The translations under genes were made by a program, and so were the position numbers. The notes beneath the pieces were generated by a model, which was not told where the DNA came from, made no database searches, and saw nothing but the letters and a program-made list of their open reading frames with translations. Below, piece after piece: positions 52,765 through 61,026 of a stretch of 64,000 bases of DNA; position 1 is the stretch's first letter, and every line of letters begins with the position of its first letter. Origin of the DNA: Fictibacillus marinisediminis (GTDB lineage: Bacteria; Bacillota; Bacilli; Bacillales; Fictibacillaceae); assembly GCF_023149135.1 (NCBI RefSeq), contig NZ_JAIWJX010000002.1, forward strand, positions 3,968,001-4,032,000, in the 5' to 3' direction.

Positions 52765-53053
52765 AACCCTTCATGGCAGGATAAATGCTGAACTGACAGC
52801 CTTGTATATACTTCCAGAACATTTCGGTTCCCTGCTGTTCCAAATGGGCCAGAACAGCGGCCTCCGACTCCCAGACGCTCATTCCCTTCACTTCTGCTGT
52901 TACCATTTCAATGTCTCCGCACTTCTTTTCATCCAGGTACCAGTGAAGGCGCTGGCCTCCGAACAGCTCACGGAACATGCCATCAATGACCCCAGAAAAA
53001 CCGCCTGCGGTATTTCTGATAAAACAAAAATCCAGATAGGTTTCATTGTTCAT
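52745..53053 (-). CDS. Small protein with a C-terminal CxxC tail, nitrate operon
   Basis: The 102-residue protein ends in MKGCGSCGK, a CxxC that could bind metal or act in thiol exchange, after a soluble alpha/beta domain (GVIDGMFRELFGGQRLHWYL). The family is not recognised. It overlaps the upstream membrane gene by 11 bases and the downstream small gene by 20. Its conserved place between the redox subunits and the transporter would fit a maturation factor for the molybdoenzyme, as an inference. Confidence 0.7.
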   Translation of the reverse strand: MNNETYLDFCFIRNTAGGFSGVIDGMFRELFGGQRLHWYLDEKKCGDIEMVTAEVKGMSVWESEAAVLAHLEQQGTEMFWKYIQGCQFSIYPAMKGCGSCGK

Positions 53054-53249
53054 GAGAATTTCCGCCTTTACGGATTTCTTTTTTATAAATAAAGAACGCT
53101 ACGGGAAATGTCAGGATATTTAAACCAGCAAAAATGAGAGTGTTCCGGTAATGCTCGAAAAAGAACTGATGGACCATGAACTGGGTAAACACAATATTTA
53201 GAGCCAGCATTAAAGCAAGGACAATGACTCCCGCATGACTACGCTTCAT
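53043..53249 (-). CDS. Small two-helix membrane protein, nitrate operon
   Basis: The 68-residue product has two hydrophobic helices (about 6-28 and 36-56) with basic ends (MKRSHAG at the start, KKEIRKGGN near the end). It overlaps both neighbours by 11 bases. It may anchor or stabilise the Rieske protein or the membrane subunit. Family unknown. Confidence 0.7.
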   Translation of the reverse strand: MKRSHAGVIVLALMLALNIVFTQFMVHQFFFEHYRNTLIFAGLNILTFPVAFFIYKKEIRKGGNSHEQ

Positions 53250-53763
53250 ACCGCTTCACTCCCACTGCATAGATGTTTCCGTATTCCACCTTCACCTTAA
53301 TGGCCGGCAGGGGACGTCTCGGCGGACCGGCGAGCGGCTCGCCTGTATGGGCAGAGAACTTCCCGTGGTGGCACGGACAGATCATCTCGTTTTCTTCCTT
53401 CTTCCAAAAAACCGGACAGCGCAAATGGGTACAGGCATTTTGATAAGCTACAAATTTGTTTTCGCTCAAGCGGATCAGTAGGGCGCTGTCATGCTCTCCT
53501 GGAAAGGAGAAGTCGACGGAATCACCCACCGCCACGGATTTTAAGGAAGCGATCTTCTTTTTCGGATACTCCTTTTCTCCCAAGCCCATGAGTTCTTTTG
53601 CAGCAATAGCTCCCCAGGGCAGCGACGAAATGGCAAATAACCCAGCGGCTCCGACCATGGTTTTCATAAAACCGCGCCGGTCTAGCATTCGTTCATTGTT
53701 TCGGTGAATATTGTGGGTATAATTATCTTCATCAAACGGAATTTTCGCATTGCGGTCAGACAT
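53239..53763 (-). CDS. Rieske [2Fe-2S] protein with Tat-type signal
   Basis: The 174-residue protein starts with a Tat motif (DRRGFMKT, about 28-35) and one hydrophobic segment, then a Rieske domain with CTHLRCP and CPCHHG, whose two Cys and two His hold the cluster. It should lie on the outer membrane face, anchored by its uncleaved N-terminus, like QcrA. No cytochrome b6 or subunit IV genes are beside it, so it is probably not part of a bc complex but dedicated to the nitrate operon. Confidence 0.92.
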   Translation of the reverse strand: MSDRNAKIPFDEDNYTHNIHRNNERMLDRRGFMKTMVGAAGLFAISSLPWGAIAAKELMGLGEKEYPKKKIASLKSVAVGDSVDFSFPGEHDSALLIRLSENKFVAYQNACTHLRCPVFWKKEENEMICPCHHGKFSAHTGEPLAGPPRRPLPAIKVKVEYGNIYAVGVKRYEA

Positions 53764-53774
53764 GCCGGTTCCCC

Positions 53775-54335
53775 CTAAAACAATTTTTCAATTCCCTGCA
53801 GTATGCCGGGAAGATTGATTTTTACGTTTGTTTCACCTTCCAGATAAGGCATGCTGGTGATCCATTTCCCGTTATCCAGGCTGTATTGCTCCCGCTTCGC
53901 CTCGATCTCGCCCTCTGTCAGCCATTGTAGAGTGCTGGAAGGGCAGACACTCGCGCACATGGGCGGTATGCCATCTTTTGTCCGGTCAATGCAAAGGTCA
54001 CATTTATACATCAGGTTTTGCTCTGTATCAAATTTAGGAATGCCATACGGACAGGCAATCGTGCAGTTCTGGCAGCCGATGCATTTTTCTACGAGAGCAG
54101 ATAATACAGCTCCTGTTTCATGGATCTGGATGGCCTGAGCCGGGCAGCTGCGAGCACAAGCCGGATTCTCGCAATGGAGGCACATTAGCGGCATCGTCTG
54201 ACGCGTCACAAGTGGATTGACGTCATACACATAGTTTCGGTTGCGCTGCTCGTGGCCGCCGCACTGCGTGCATGCGGCAAGACAGGAACGGCACCCTATG
54301 CAATTCTCAAGTTCAATATACAGTCTCTTCTTCAT
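53775..54335 (-). CDS. Four-cluster [4Fe-4S] ferredoxin subunit (DmsB/NrfC-like)
   Basis: The 186-residue protein has four cysteine groups: CIGCRSCLAAC, CLHCENPACARSCP, CIGCQNCTIACPYG and CDLCIDR...CASVC. This is the electron-transfer subunit pattern of DMSO-reductase-type complexes, passing electrons between a membrane quinol oxidase and the molybdenum subunit. It is directly downstream of the catalytic gene (no gap). It has no export signal, in keeping with a cytoplasmic catalytic subunit. Confidence 0.92.
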   Translation of the reverse strand: MKKRLYIELENCIGCRSCLAACTQCGGHEQRNRNYVYDVNPLVTRQTMPLMCLHCENPACARSCPAQAIQIHETGAVLSALVEKCIGCQNCTIACPYGIPKFDTEQNLMYKCDLCIDRTKDGIPPMCASVCPSSTLQWLTEGEIEAKREQYSLDNGKWITSMPYLEGETNVKINLPGILQGIEKLF

Positions 54336-56504
54336 TTACCGTTCCTCCTTTCCTGGCAGTCTCTCAATCTGTGCGGCGCATACTTTGAACTCCGGCATAC
54401 GCGATATCGGATCGAGGGCCGCAATCGTCAGCAGGTTAATAGAGTCCTGATCACCGAAATGGTAAGGGACAAAGACCGTATCTTTTCGGATGGCTTCTGT
54501 TATTTTCACCTTATACTCTGCTTTGCCTCTCCGGGTGTAAAGAAGGACCCTTTCCTCATGCTGAATACGGTATTTCCCAGCTGTCTCAGGATGAACTTCA
54601 ACATACGGCTCCGGGCACATGTCATGAAGAAACTGAATTCTTCGCGTCTGGTTTCCTGACAGATAATGATAGACGACCCTTCCCGTCGTAAGGCGCAGCG
54701 GATACTCTTCGCTCGGCTCCTCTGCCGGCGGCCTGTAAGGAAGCGCACAGATCTTTGCTTTCCCGTCCGGGTGGTAGAATTTTTTATCTAAAAATAGGTG
54801 TGGTGTTCCTTTATCCCCCTTGCTGCGGCAAGGCCAGAATACCCCGTCCTGTTCATCGATCTTATCCCACGTTGCTCCGTAGTAATCAGCATAGCCCCCT
54901 TTAGAGGCAAGCCTGAATTCATCGGCTACGTCTCTTGCCGTTTTTAAATGAGAGAAGTATTTTCCTTTGCCCAGCCGTTCAGCCAGCTCGACCTGCATCT
55001 GCCAGTCCGGCTTTGATTCCCCAACCGGTTCCTGTGCTTTATTTATTTTAATGATGCGCCCTTCCAGATTGGTTACCGTACCTTCGTCCTCCGACCAGGT
55101 GACGGACGGGAGAACAACGTCAGCAAACTCCGCTGATTCGGACAGATAAAAATCAGCACAGACCATAAAATCGAGATTTTTCAGCGCTTTTCTTACAAAA
55201 TTCAAATTGGGCGCGGATACTGCAGGATTGGAGCAAAGCAGGTATAGTCCCCTGATCTCCTTCTGTTCCATTAACTCAAACATTTCATAGGCGGAAACAC
55301 CCGGTTTCGGCATCTCTTCCGGCGTAATGCCCCATACTTCGCAAACTTCCTCTACGTGTTTGGGATTTGTAATTTTCCTGTAGCCCGGGAGCAGATCCGC
55401 TTTCTGCCCGTGTTCCCGTCCGCCCTGGCCGTTGCCCTGGCCTGTAAAGGTGGCTACCCCCGATTTCGGCCGTCCGATCTTGCCGGTAATGAGCGCCATG
55501 TTGGTATAGGCGGACACATTGTCGACGCCTTTATGCTGCTGCTCAATTCCCCGGGCAAACATAACGATGGCGTTCGGCGCTTTGCCGTAAATTTCAGCCG
55601 CACGGATGATTTTTTCAGGAGAAACCCCGGTAATCTCACTCGTGTATTCAGGTGTAAATGTTTTAAGAAGTTCTTTGGTCTCTTCAAATCCGGTCGTATG
55701 GTTCTGAACAAACTCCTCGTCCATATGGCCGTTTTGGATAAGCAGGCTTGCAATTCCGTTAGCCAGGGCTAAGTCGGTGCCGGGCTTCAGGTCAAGGTGA
55801 ACATCAGCCCTTCTCGCAATCGGTGTTTCCCTTGGATCTGCGACAATCAAGTACCCTCCTCTTTCCTGGACAGACCAAACACGAAACATGGAGGTTGGAT
55901 GGCATTCTGCGGTGTTGCTTCCCGCAATAAAAAGGCAGTCCGTTTCGTGAATATCCGTCCACGGTATTGTGGATCCGCGGTCAACACCAAAGGAACGAAG
56001 AAATCCACCCGCCGCACTGGACATGCAGAACCGGCCGTTATAATCGATATAGCGGGTTCCCATCGCCACACGTGCAAATTTTCCCGTCAGGTAGCATTTT
56101 TCATTGGTCATGGATACGCCGCTAAACACAGAAAGCGCATCTTTTCCATACCTGGATTGCATATCTTTAAATTTGGCAGCGATCAGATCATATGCTTCCT
56201 CCCAGCTGGCTTCCCGAAAACCGTCTTTCGTGCCTTTTTGTGAAGCGTCGTCTCGAATGAGAGGTTTAAGCAGGCGGTCTTTATGGTTGGTCTGCTGATA
56301 GGCCGTAACACCTTTCGGGCACATTTTCCCTACCGTCACCGGCCAGTCATACCTTGGTTCCACTCCGATAATTTTGTTCGTGACCGTATTTACCCTCAGG
56401 TTCATTCCGCACTGCATCCCACAATAGCTGCAATGCGTTTTAATTAGTTTTTCATTTGGATGATGGAGGTTCTCCACTTCTTTAAAAAACTTATCCTTTT
56501 GCAT
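54336..56504 (-). CDS. Molybdopterin nitrate reductase, NasC/NarB-like catalytic subunit
   Basis: The 722-residue enzyme reduces nitrate to nitrite. It begins with a [4Fe-4S] site (CSYCGMQCGMN ... CPKGVTAY), has NGRFCMSSAAGG with the Cys expected to bind Mo, and TGQGNGQGGREHGQKADLLPGYR, a hallmark of assimilatory (NasC/NarB) and NapA reductases. No Tat signal is present, so it works in the cytoplasm. B. subtilis NasC is of similar length but works with the flavoprotein NasB; here the partners are a DmsB-like ferredoxin, a Rieske protein and a membrane protein, a respiratory type of set. The start overlaps the end of the membrane gene by 14 bases. Confidence 0.92.
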   Translation of the reverse strand: MQKDKFFKEVENLHHPNEKLIKTHCSYCGMQCGMNLRVNTVTNKIIGVEPRYDWPVTVGKMCPKGVTAYQQTNHKDRLLKPLIRDDASQKGTKDGFREASWEEAYDLIAAKFKDMQSRYGKDALSVFSGVSMTNEKCYLTGKFARVAMGTRYIDYNGRFCMSSAAGGFLRSFGVDRGSTIPWTDIHETDCLFIAGSNTAECHPTSMFRVWSVQERGGYLIVADPRETPIARRADVHLDLKPGTDLALANGIASLLIQNGHMDEEFVQNHTTGFEETKELLKTFTPEYTSEITGVSPEKIIRAAEIYGKAPNAIVMFARGIEQQHKGVDNVSAYTNMALITGKIGRPKSGVATFTGQGNGQGGREHGQKADLLPGYRKITNPKHVEEVCEVWGITPEEMPKPGVSAYEMFELMEQKEIRGLYLLCSNPAVSAPNLNFVRKALKNLDFMVCADFYLSESAEFADVVLPSVTWSEDEGTVTNLEGRIIKINKAQEPVGESKPDWQMQVELAERLGKGKYFSHLKTARDVADEFRLASKGGYADYYGATWDKIDEQDGVFWPCRSKGDKGTPHLFLDKKFYHPDGKAKICALPYRPPAEEPSEEYPLRLTTGRVVYHYLSGNQTRRIQFLHDMCPEPYVEVHPETAGKYRIQHEERVLLYTRRGKAEYKVKITEAIRKDTVFVPYHFGDQDSINLLTIAALDPISRMPEFKVCAAQIERLPGKEER

Positions 56505-57573
56505 TTTGGTTCGCCTCCCTGACGTTTACTTCATGAGTTGGAAATCCAGAAAATCTTGAAATTCTGTATTTTCGCCGGCAAGGAAGGCAAAGCTCGGCCA
56601 GATGGAATCCTTCCTTCATCTGAAATTCAATATGGTTGGTGCCCAGTACTTGGATGACATCCTTTGATTGTTCCGAAGAAACGAACTCCCCGCCGCATAC
56701 CCGGCATTTTTTCATGGACTGTTCTCCGTAATGCTCCCGATAGTTTTTGGCAAAAACACTCACTGCCCGGAATGGAATGTGTGCGAGCTTCCCAAACGGC
56801 AGATAGGTAAGCGTGAGAATGACTGAATATTGATGGATGAGCGACAGGGCCGGCTGTCCTTTTCCATGAAAAAAAACATTGAGTACAGTTAAAAGGAGGC
56901 CAGTCACACTGACGAACAAAAGCATGTATAGCGGAAGAAAATCATATAAAAATTTTTGTTCTGCCCGGGCCTGCATGTTTTTAAGGCGCCGCCACAGTGC
57001 CATACAGACCCCTATAATGACCATGATGGCCGTAAAGTTTAACGCGTTATAAAAGAAGAAGGAGAGAAGGCCGTCTGCTTTCACTTTCATGAGATTGATT
57101 CCCATGCCGACCACCGTGTAATAGCCGTTTTCCTCCATCGTGAAGTACATCCAGCCAAACACGAGGGAAAACGTAACGAAACAAGAAATAATACAGCCCC
57201 AGCCGATTAAAAAGTGCTGAGTCCAACGATAGATTCCCCGGTTCCAGATAAATTGGTGAGTGACCATATGGTTTGTAGTTGTTTTTGGAGTGGATCGTCT
57301 AAAAAGCAGCCTAATACCTTTCTTGATCAGGTTTTTGGTTGGCGGCCTCTCTGCCCATGCGATAAACCTGTAAAAAAACCCACCAATAAAGACGAGTGTC
57401 CCAACCATGTAACCGTAAAGATTCAAATCAATATGCGTAAACATTCTTGTGCCTATAAATACCAAGATGGCCAAAGCCGTAACCGTTAGAAAAACGGATT
57501 TGGCAAAGTGAGAAGCAAAAGCATGGTTCCAAGAATGTCTGGAAGTTGAGGGGTGTATCATTGTTTTCGGCAT
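56491..57573 (-). CDS. Membrane electron-transfer protein with zinc-ribbon tail
   Basis: The 360-residue protein is the first gene of the nitrate operon. It has about seven hydrophobic helices with histidines placed within or beside them (THQFIWNRGIYRWTQHFLIG, LIHQYSVILTLTYLPFGKLAH), which resembles NarI/DsrM-type b-haem proteins that oxidise quinol. The last 90 residues are cytoplasmic and carry two CxxC pairs (CRVCGGEF and CLPCRRKY), a probable zinc ribbon or docking domain. It likely hands quinol electrons to the ferredoxin subunit. TAAGGAG lies seven bases before the ATG. Haem binding is inferred. Confidence 0.82.
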   Translation of the reverse strand: MPKTMIHPSTSRHSWNHAFASHFAKSVFLTVTALAILVFIGTRMFTHIDLNLYGYMVGTLVFIGGFFYRFIAWAERPPTKNLIKKGIRLLFRRSTPKTTTNHMVTHQFIWNRGIYRWTQHFLIGWGCIISCFVTFSLVFGWMYFTMEENGYYTVVGMGINLMKVKADGLLSFFFYNALNFTAIMVIIGVCMALWRRLKNMQARAEQKFLYDFLPLYMLLFVSVTGLLLTVLNVFFHGKGQPALSLIHQYSVILTLTYLPFGKLAHIPFRAVSVFAKNYREHYGEQSMKKCRVCGGEFVSSEQSKDVIQVLGTNHIEFQMKEGFHLAELCLPCRRKYRISRFSGFPTHEVNVREANQNAKG

Positions 57574-57679
57574 GTTGCATTCTCCTTACCAGAAAATTTT
57601 ATTTCCTTCTATTGTTATTGTAAGAAGCAGCAGCCCTTCCAGCCATCGGGGAATCTCCCCATTGCTCCATCTCAACTCC

Positions 57680-57689
57680 CCTATTTAGG
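57680..57689 (-). promoter_or_regulatory. Putative operator of the TrmB-like regulator at the nitrate operon
   Basis: CCTATTTAGG (minus strand CCTAAATAGG) is a 10-bp palindrome 107 bases before the first gene of the nitrate operon, with GGGGAGT on one side. The same 10 bases form the centre of a longer palindrome in front of the TrmB-like regulator gene (59712-59733). The gap 57574-58011 holds this site, one palindromic element and nothing else recognised. Confidence 0.5.
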
Positions 57690-57716
57690 AAAGCGATATA
57701 AAAGAAATAAAAAATT

Positions 57717-57766
57717 GGTGCCAGGCACCGGCTTTTGACATATGTCAAAACGCGGTGCCTGGCACC
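57717..57766. repeat. Palindromic element, TTTTGACATATGTCAAA core class
   Basis: Standard arms around a centre with TTTTGACATATGTCAAAA. It is placed between the nitrate operon promoter and the divergent RsbR-like gene. Confidence 0.9.
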
Positions 57767-58011
57767 AAAAACAAAGACTTTTAGCCCCTTATTTTGGTGT
57801 AGAAAGAGGAGTTTGTTCTTTATGGGAAGAATTTATTAAAGTACGAAAAAAATTTCAGGATAAGGATTGATACTGACACCGCCACTTCCCTGATTTCAAC
57901 TAATCGAGCAGTAGCTGCTTAACCGTTTTCATCACAGCCATTTTCGCTCATAATGTTCGGACACACGCATTCTGCACGTAGAGTTTTAATAAGAGGGGAG
58001 GAAGAAAAAAG

Positions 58012-58851
58012 GTGTTAGAAAAACAGCTGCACACATATATGCTTGTCCATGCCCAGCAGATGGCGGAGGAATGGCTGCAGAGCCGAAATAATGAGGAAGG
58101 AAGCATCTATTCCATTGATGCTTCCGGAGAGGTTGAAAGTACGCTTCGGAAGCAGCACGTTAAGTTCACCACAATGATCGCAGATAGTATGTTTGATGAA
58201 TATGAAACCTCTCCCTGGGTGAAAGAGCTCGCCAGCCAACGAAAAAATGCAGGGGTTCCCCTGATTAAAATCCTCCAAAATTTCAACCGCTGCCGCGAGA
58301 TTTCCTGGCGATATATCCAGCGGTTTGCCGATGCCCACCCTGAGACCGTCCAAACTTCCCACATCGGGTTATGGAGTTTGAAGTATAACCGTGCTTTTGA
58401 TCATGTGATTGAAATTTTTACCCACCACTTTCATAAGGCAGATGATTCCGCAAAAGAATATCATCAGAACAGGATTTCACAGATGGGCGTGCCCGTGATC
58501 CCCATTACAGAAAACATCGGAATCCTGCCATTGGTCGGTGAAGTGGATACCTTTCGCGCGACTGTTATACAGGAGCAGGCGTTAAGTAAAGCCAGCGGAC
58601 TGAAGCTTCAGTATTTGATTATCGATCTGTCTGGCGTGTATTCTCTAGACACGATGGTTGCTGATGAGCTGTTTACCGTCATCAAGGAGCTTGCTTTACT
58701 TGGAATCACGGCCATTATAACGGGGATTCGCCCGGAGATTGCACAGACGAGCATCCAACTCGGCTTGAATTTCTCTAACGTCTTAATATTCGGAAGCCTG
58801 AAAGTCGCCCTCGCCCACCTTCTTGAACCTAAGAAAAAGGTAAGGATTTAA
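58012..58851 (+). CDS. RsbR paralogue with STAS domain
   Basis: The 279-residue protein has an N-terminal helical, globin-like RsbR sensor part (1-150) and a C-terminal STAS domain (about 165-270: VPVIPITENIGILPLVGEVD, LQYLIIDLSGVYSLDTMVAD, ITGIRPEIAQTSIQLGL). In Bacillus such paralogues build the stressosome that controls SigB. The threonine/serine phospho-sites fall at SLDTMVAD and IAQTSIQ. Start GTG with GGGAGG about ten bases upstream. It is divergent from the nitrate operon and convergent with the TrmB-like gene. Confidence 0.88.
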   Translation: MLEKQLHTYMLVHAQQMAEEWLQSRNNEEGSIYSIDASGEVESTLRKQHVKFTTMIADSMFDEYETSPWVKELASQRKNAGVPLIKILQNFNRCREISWRYIQRFADAHPETVQTSHIGLWSLKYNRAFDHVIEIFTHHFHKADDSAKEYHQNRISQMGVPVIPITENIGILPLVGEVDTFRATVIQEQALSKASGLKLQYLIIDLSGVYSLDTMVADELFTVIKELALLGITAIITGIRPEIAQTSIQLGLNFSNVLIFGSLKVALAHLLEPKKKVRI

Positions 58852-58875
58852 GTCAGAGAAAATTCTCTTAACGCA

Positions 58876-59664
58876 TTACACCTTCCATCCTCGTTCATTT
58901 ATGTAGTAGTTTAATAGTTTTTTATAATTTTCACCGTACTTCTCGTCCAGCTCCTTACTGAAGTCCCTTTCGATCTGCTGCATGATCAAGTCATGATAGA
59001 AACCGTTCTTCAGCATCTCAATGACTGCTGGATGGTCGGTCTCTGCCGAAGAGGGCTTAAGTGTTCCGCCAAAGCTTCCAATGAACGCCGTTTTTGAATC
59101 ACATAACAGGGAGAATTTGCGTTCATCCGTATGCCACTGATCTTCCCTTTGGCGGACAATCAGGTTTTCGAGTGATAGATTCGTATCTCCAATTGAAATG
59201 AGTACGACCGTTACTCCTCTTTTTTCCGCTTCAAGCAGTGCATCCTCCATCCACGAAAGGTCCTCCGCCCAGATCTCAGCTACAATTGAAAACTCCGCAT
59301 TAGCAATGACTCGGCGAATAGCCAGATCAAGACCCCTGTTTCCTTGCCAATTATAAAAAGCGGGTGCAGGACGGGGAGGCATTTTCAGTTCTCGAATGAG
59401 AACTTTGGATGTTTGCTCAAATTCGGATTGAATAAGACGCACCAAGTCCTCGATTGGTACAGCATTATAACGAACCGTATCACCCTCCAGGCTTCGGCAG
59501 GCTCCTTTTTCTGCGAGAGACCTTAGCGCGGAATAGACATTAGCCCGGGACACTGCCACCCTTTTGGCCACTTCATAGCCTGTCAGTTCAGGTTCTTCAT
59601 GCAATGTGATATAGCATTTTGCCTCCAATTCTGTCATACCCAGTTTTTTTAAACGCTCAATCAT
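58876..59664 (-). CDS. TrmB-family transcriptional regulator
   Basis: The 262-residue regulator begins with a winged helix (LGMTELEAKCYITLHEEPELTG, VSRANVYSALRSLAEKGA) followed by a phospholipase-D-like C-terminal domain (FYNWQGNRGLDLAIRRVIANA, VVLISIGD) as in TrmB regulators. ATG codons at 59667 and 59664 follow GGAGGG; the second has better spacing (six bases). Upstream are a solo palindromic arm and a 22-bp palindrome that is the likely autoregulatory site. Shared core sequence suggests control of the nitrate operon. Confidence 0.85.
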   Translation of the reverse strand: MIERLKKLGMTELEAKCYITLHEEPELTGYEVAKRVAVSRANVYSALRSLAEKGACRSLEGDTVRYNAVPIEDLVRLIQSEFEQTSKVLIRELKMPPRPAPAFYNWQGNRGLDLAIRRVIANAEFSIVAEIWAEDLSWMEDALLEAEKRGVTVVLISIGDTNLSLENLIVRQREDQWHTDERKFSLLCDSKTAFIGSFGGTLKPSSAETDHPAVIEMLKNGFYHDLIMQQIERDFSKELDEKYGENYKKLLNYYINERGWKV

Positions 59665-59682
59665 CATTTTCCCTCCATTTAA

Positions 59683-59697
59683 TGGTGCCAGGCACCA
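59683..59697. repeat. Solo arm of the palindromic element in the regulator leader
   Basis: TGGTGCCAGGCACCA lies between the putative operator and the ribosome site of the TrmB-like gene. Confidence 0.85.
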
Positions 59698-59711
59698 AGA
59701 TAGCATTTCAC

Positions 59712-59733
59712 AATACTCCTAAATAGGAGTATT
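59712..59733 (-). promoter_or_regulatory. Perfect 22-bp palindrome before the TrmB-like gene
   Basis: Arms AATACTCCTA and TAGGAGTATT flank a central AA. It lies about 50 bases before the start codon, and its middle ten bases CCTAAATAGG are the same as the site at 57680-57689. A dimeric winged-helix regulator could bind it. Confidence 0.6.
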
Positions 59734-60299
59734 TAATTGTACTACTTATTTTTATTCTACTGTATTAAATCATAAATTTCTATTATTTTTCCATCTTTTA
59801 GTGTGGATAATTGCCACAAAAAAAGGAGTTTTATCTTATTAAAGCCTTCAAAATAACTTGCGGCAGTAATGAGTTGGACAATGAGTGCAAACATGAGTCG
59901 AAGAGCGAGGGGTAGTCCTTTTATTTTTGGCTCTTTTTGCGTTCGAAAGAGACAGAATTTATATTTTAGAATAGCAGAACGGCCAAGCAAGTTATTACAA
60001 AAGGGGTTTTGTCGCTACGGCTGACAAACACGAGACTTTGTTGTTTATGAAAGAGCTCCGTCGATTGCTTCAAGATTACAGCAATTACAGGAGATGAGTT
60101 TTTCAGAAAAAAATCAGTGAGGACTTTCTGTTTTTCAGCACCATAATTTATGAAGAACAGGTTTGCCGCTCGTAAGGATGGTTAGTGGCAGGAAATCGGG
60201 AGGAGACCACGAATACTATATTAGGAATAGAAGAGTCGTATTGTTTGATAAAAATTTTCAGAAATGTCATCATAAAATTATTAATATAGGTGGAATTCA
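59734..60299. other. Gene-poor AT-rich stretch with decayed coding fragments
   Basis: No gene is supported in these 566 bases. A minus-strand frame ending at 59757 closes with LSTLKDGKIIEIYDLIQ, which looks like the end of a SnoaL/NTF2-like protein, and a plus-strand run of 29 codons ending at 60097 (TADKHETLLFMKELRRLLQD) also reads like protein, but neither has a ribosome site. The right end contains AGGTGG for the DUF2294 gene. Confidence 0.35.
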
Positions 60300-60992
60300 A
60301 TGGATAGATTGAAAGCAGAAAAGGATTTAAGCAGTTATATTGGAAGAATTCTTAGAGATCATTTTGGAAGAGGACCTGGATCTGTTTTTGTTACATTGAG
60401 CGAACCTTATGTGGCCATGTATTTTACAAAATTTCTTTCACCCACCGAACGCTCGCTGCTGAATACGAACCAAGCCGCTTTCGTCCAAAAGATACGGGAT
60501 ATGCTGATGGAGCAGCTCATTGGTGAAATTACGGATTACCTTAAACTGCAGCTCGGAATCGATATTCAGGAGTTTTATTACGACTGGAACCTGGACACTC
60601 AGACAGGGATTTTTGTGGCTGTCAGTAAGGACTCACCGGACAACCTATTAGCCGGTGCTTATAAAAACCAGGAGCAGGTTCATACGGAAATTGACCGGGT
60701 GAGCTTTAAGGCGGAAAAGAGTCCCGATGAAGTTACGTCCTTCCTGCTGAATGACAGAACGCTGATTATTTTCCGCGACAAAATTTTGGTTAGTATTGAA
60801 AAAGAATTGATTGAACTGGGGAAGGATGAAACGCTACGGATCGCTAAGCGGAGACTGGAAAGAAGACTGGTGGCTGAACATACGCCACAGCTGGAGAAGC
60901 TTCTTGGGACCACGATTGCTGACTATTTTATTGACTGGGATTTTGAACTGGACCGTAGCGCTACCATATTCATTTTAGATCCAATTTCATAA
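60300..60992 (+). CDS. DUF2294 protein, two tandem domains
   Basis: The 230-residue soluble protein contains two DUF2294-type domains: about 1-112 (GRILRDHFGRGPGSVFVTLS, FLSPTERSLL, IQEFYYDWNLDTQTGIFVAV) and about 115-228 (FLLNDRTLIIFRDKILVSIEKEL, ADYFIDWDFELDRSATIFIL). The motif FY-x-DW-N-L-D in each half marks the repeat. The function is unknown; family members often occur near redox or stress genes. AGGTGG is six bases before the ATG. Confidence 0.8.
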   Translation: MDRLKAEKDLSSYIGRILRDHFGRGPGSVFVTLSEPYVAMYFTKFLSPTERSLLNTNQAAFVQKIRDMLMEQLIGEITDYLKLQLGIDIQEFYYDWNLDTQTGIFVAVSKDSPDNLLAGAYKNQEQVHTEIDRVSFKAEKSPDEVTSFLLNDRTLIIFRDKILVSIEKELIELGKDETLRIAKRRLERRLVAEHTPQLEKLLGTTIADYFIDWDFELDRSATIFILDPIS

Positions 60993-61026
60993 GGGCAGCA
61001 ACAAGCTAGGCATGGAACTAGATGTA

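Noticed and set aside
59757-59990. 77-codon minus-strand frame as a complete gene
   Set aside because: No ribosome site and only the last residues resemble a protein family; treated as a decayed fragment at most.
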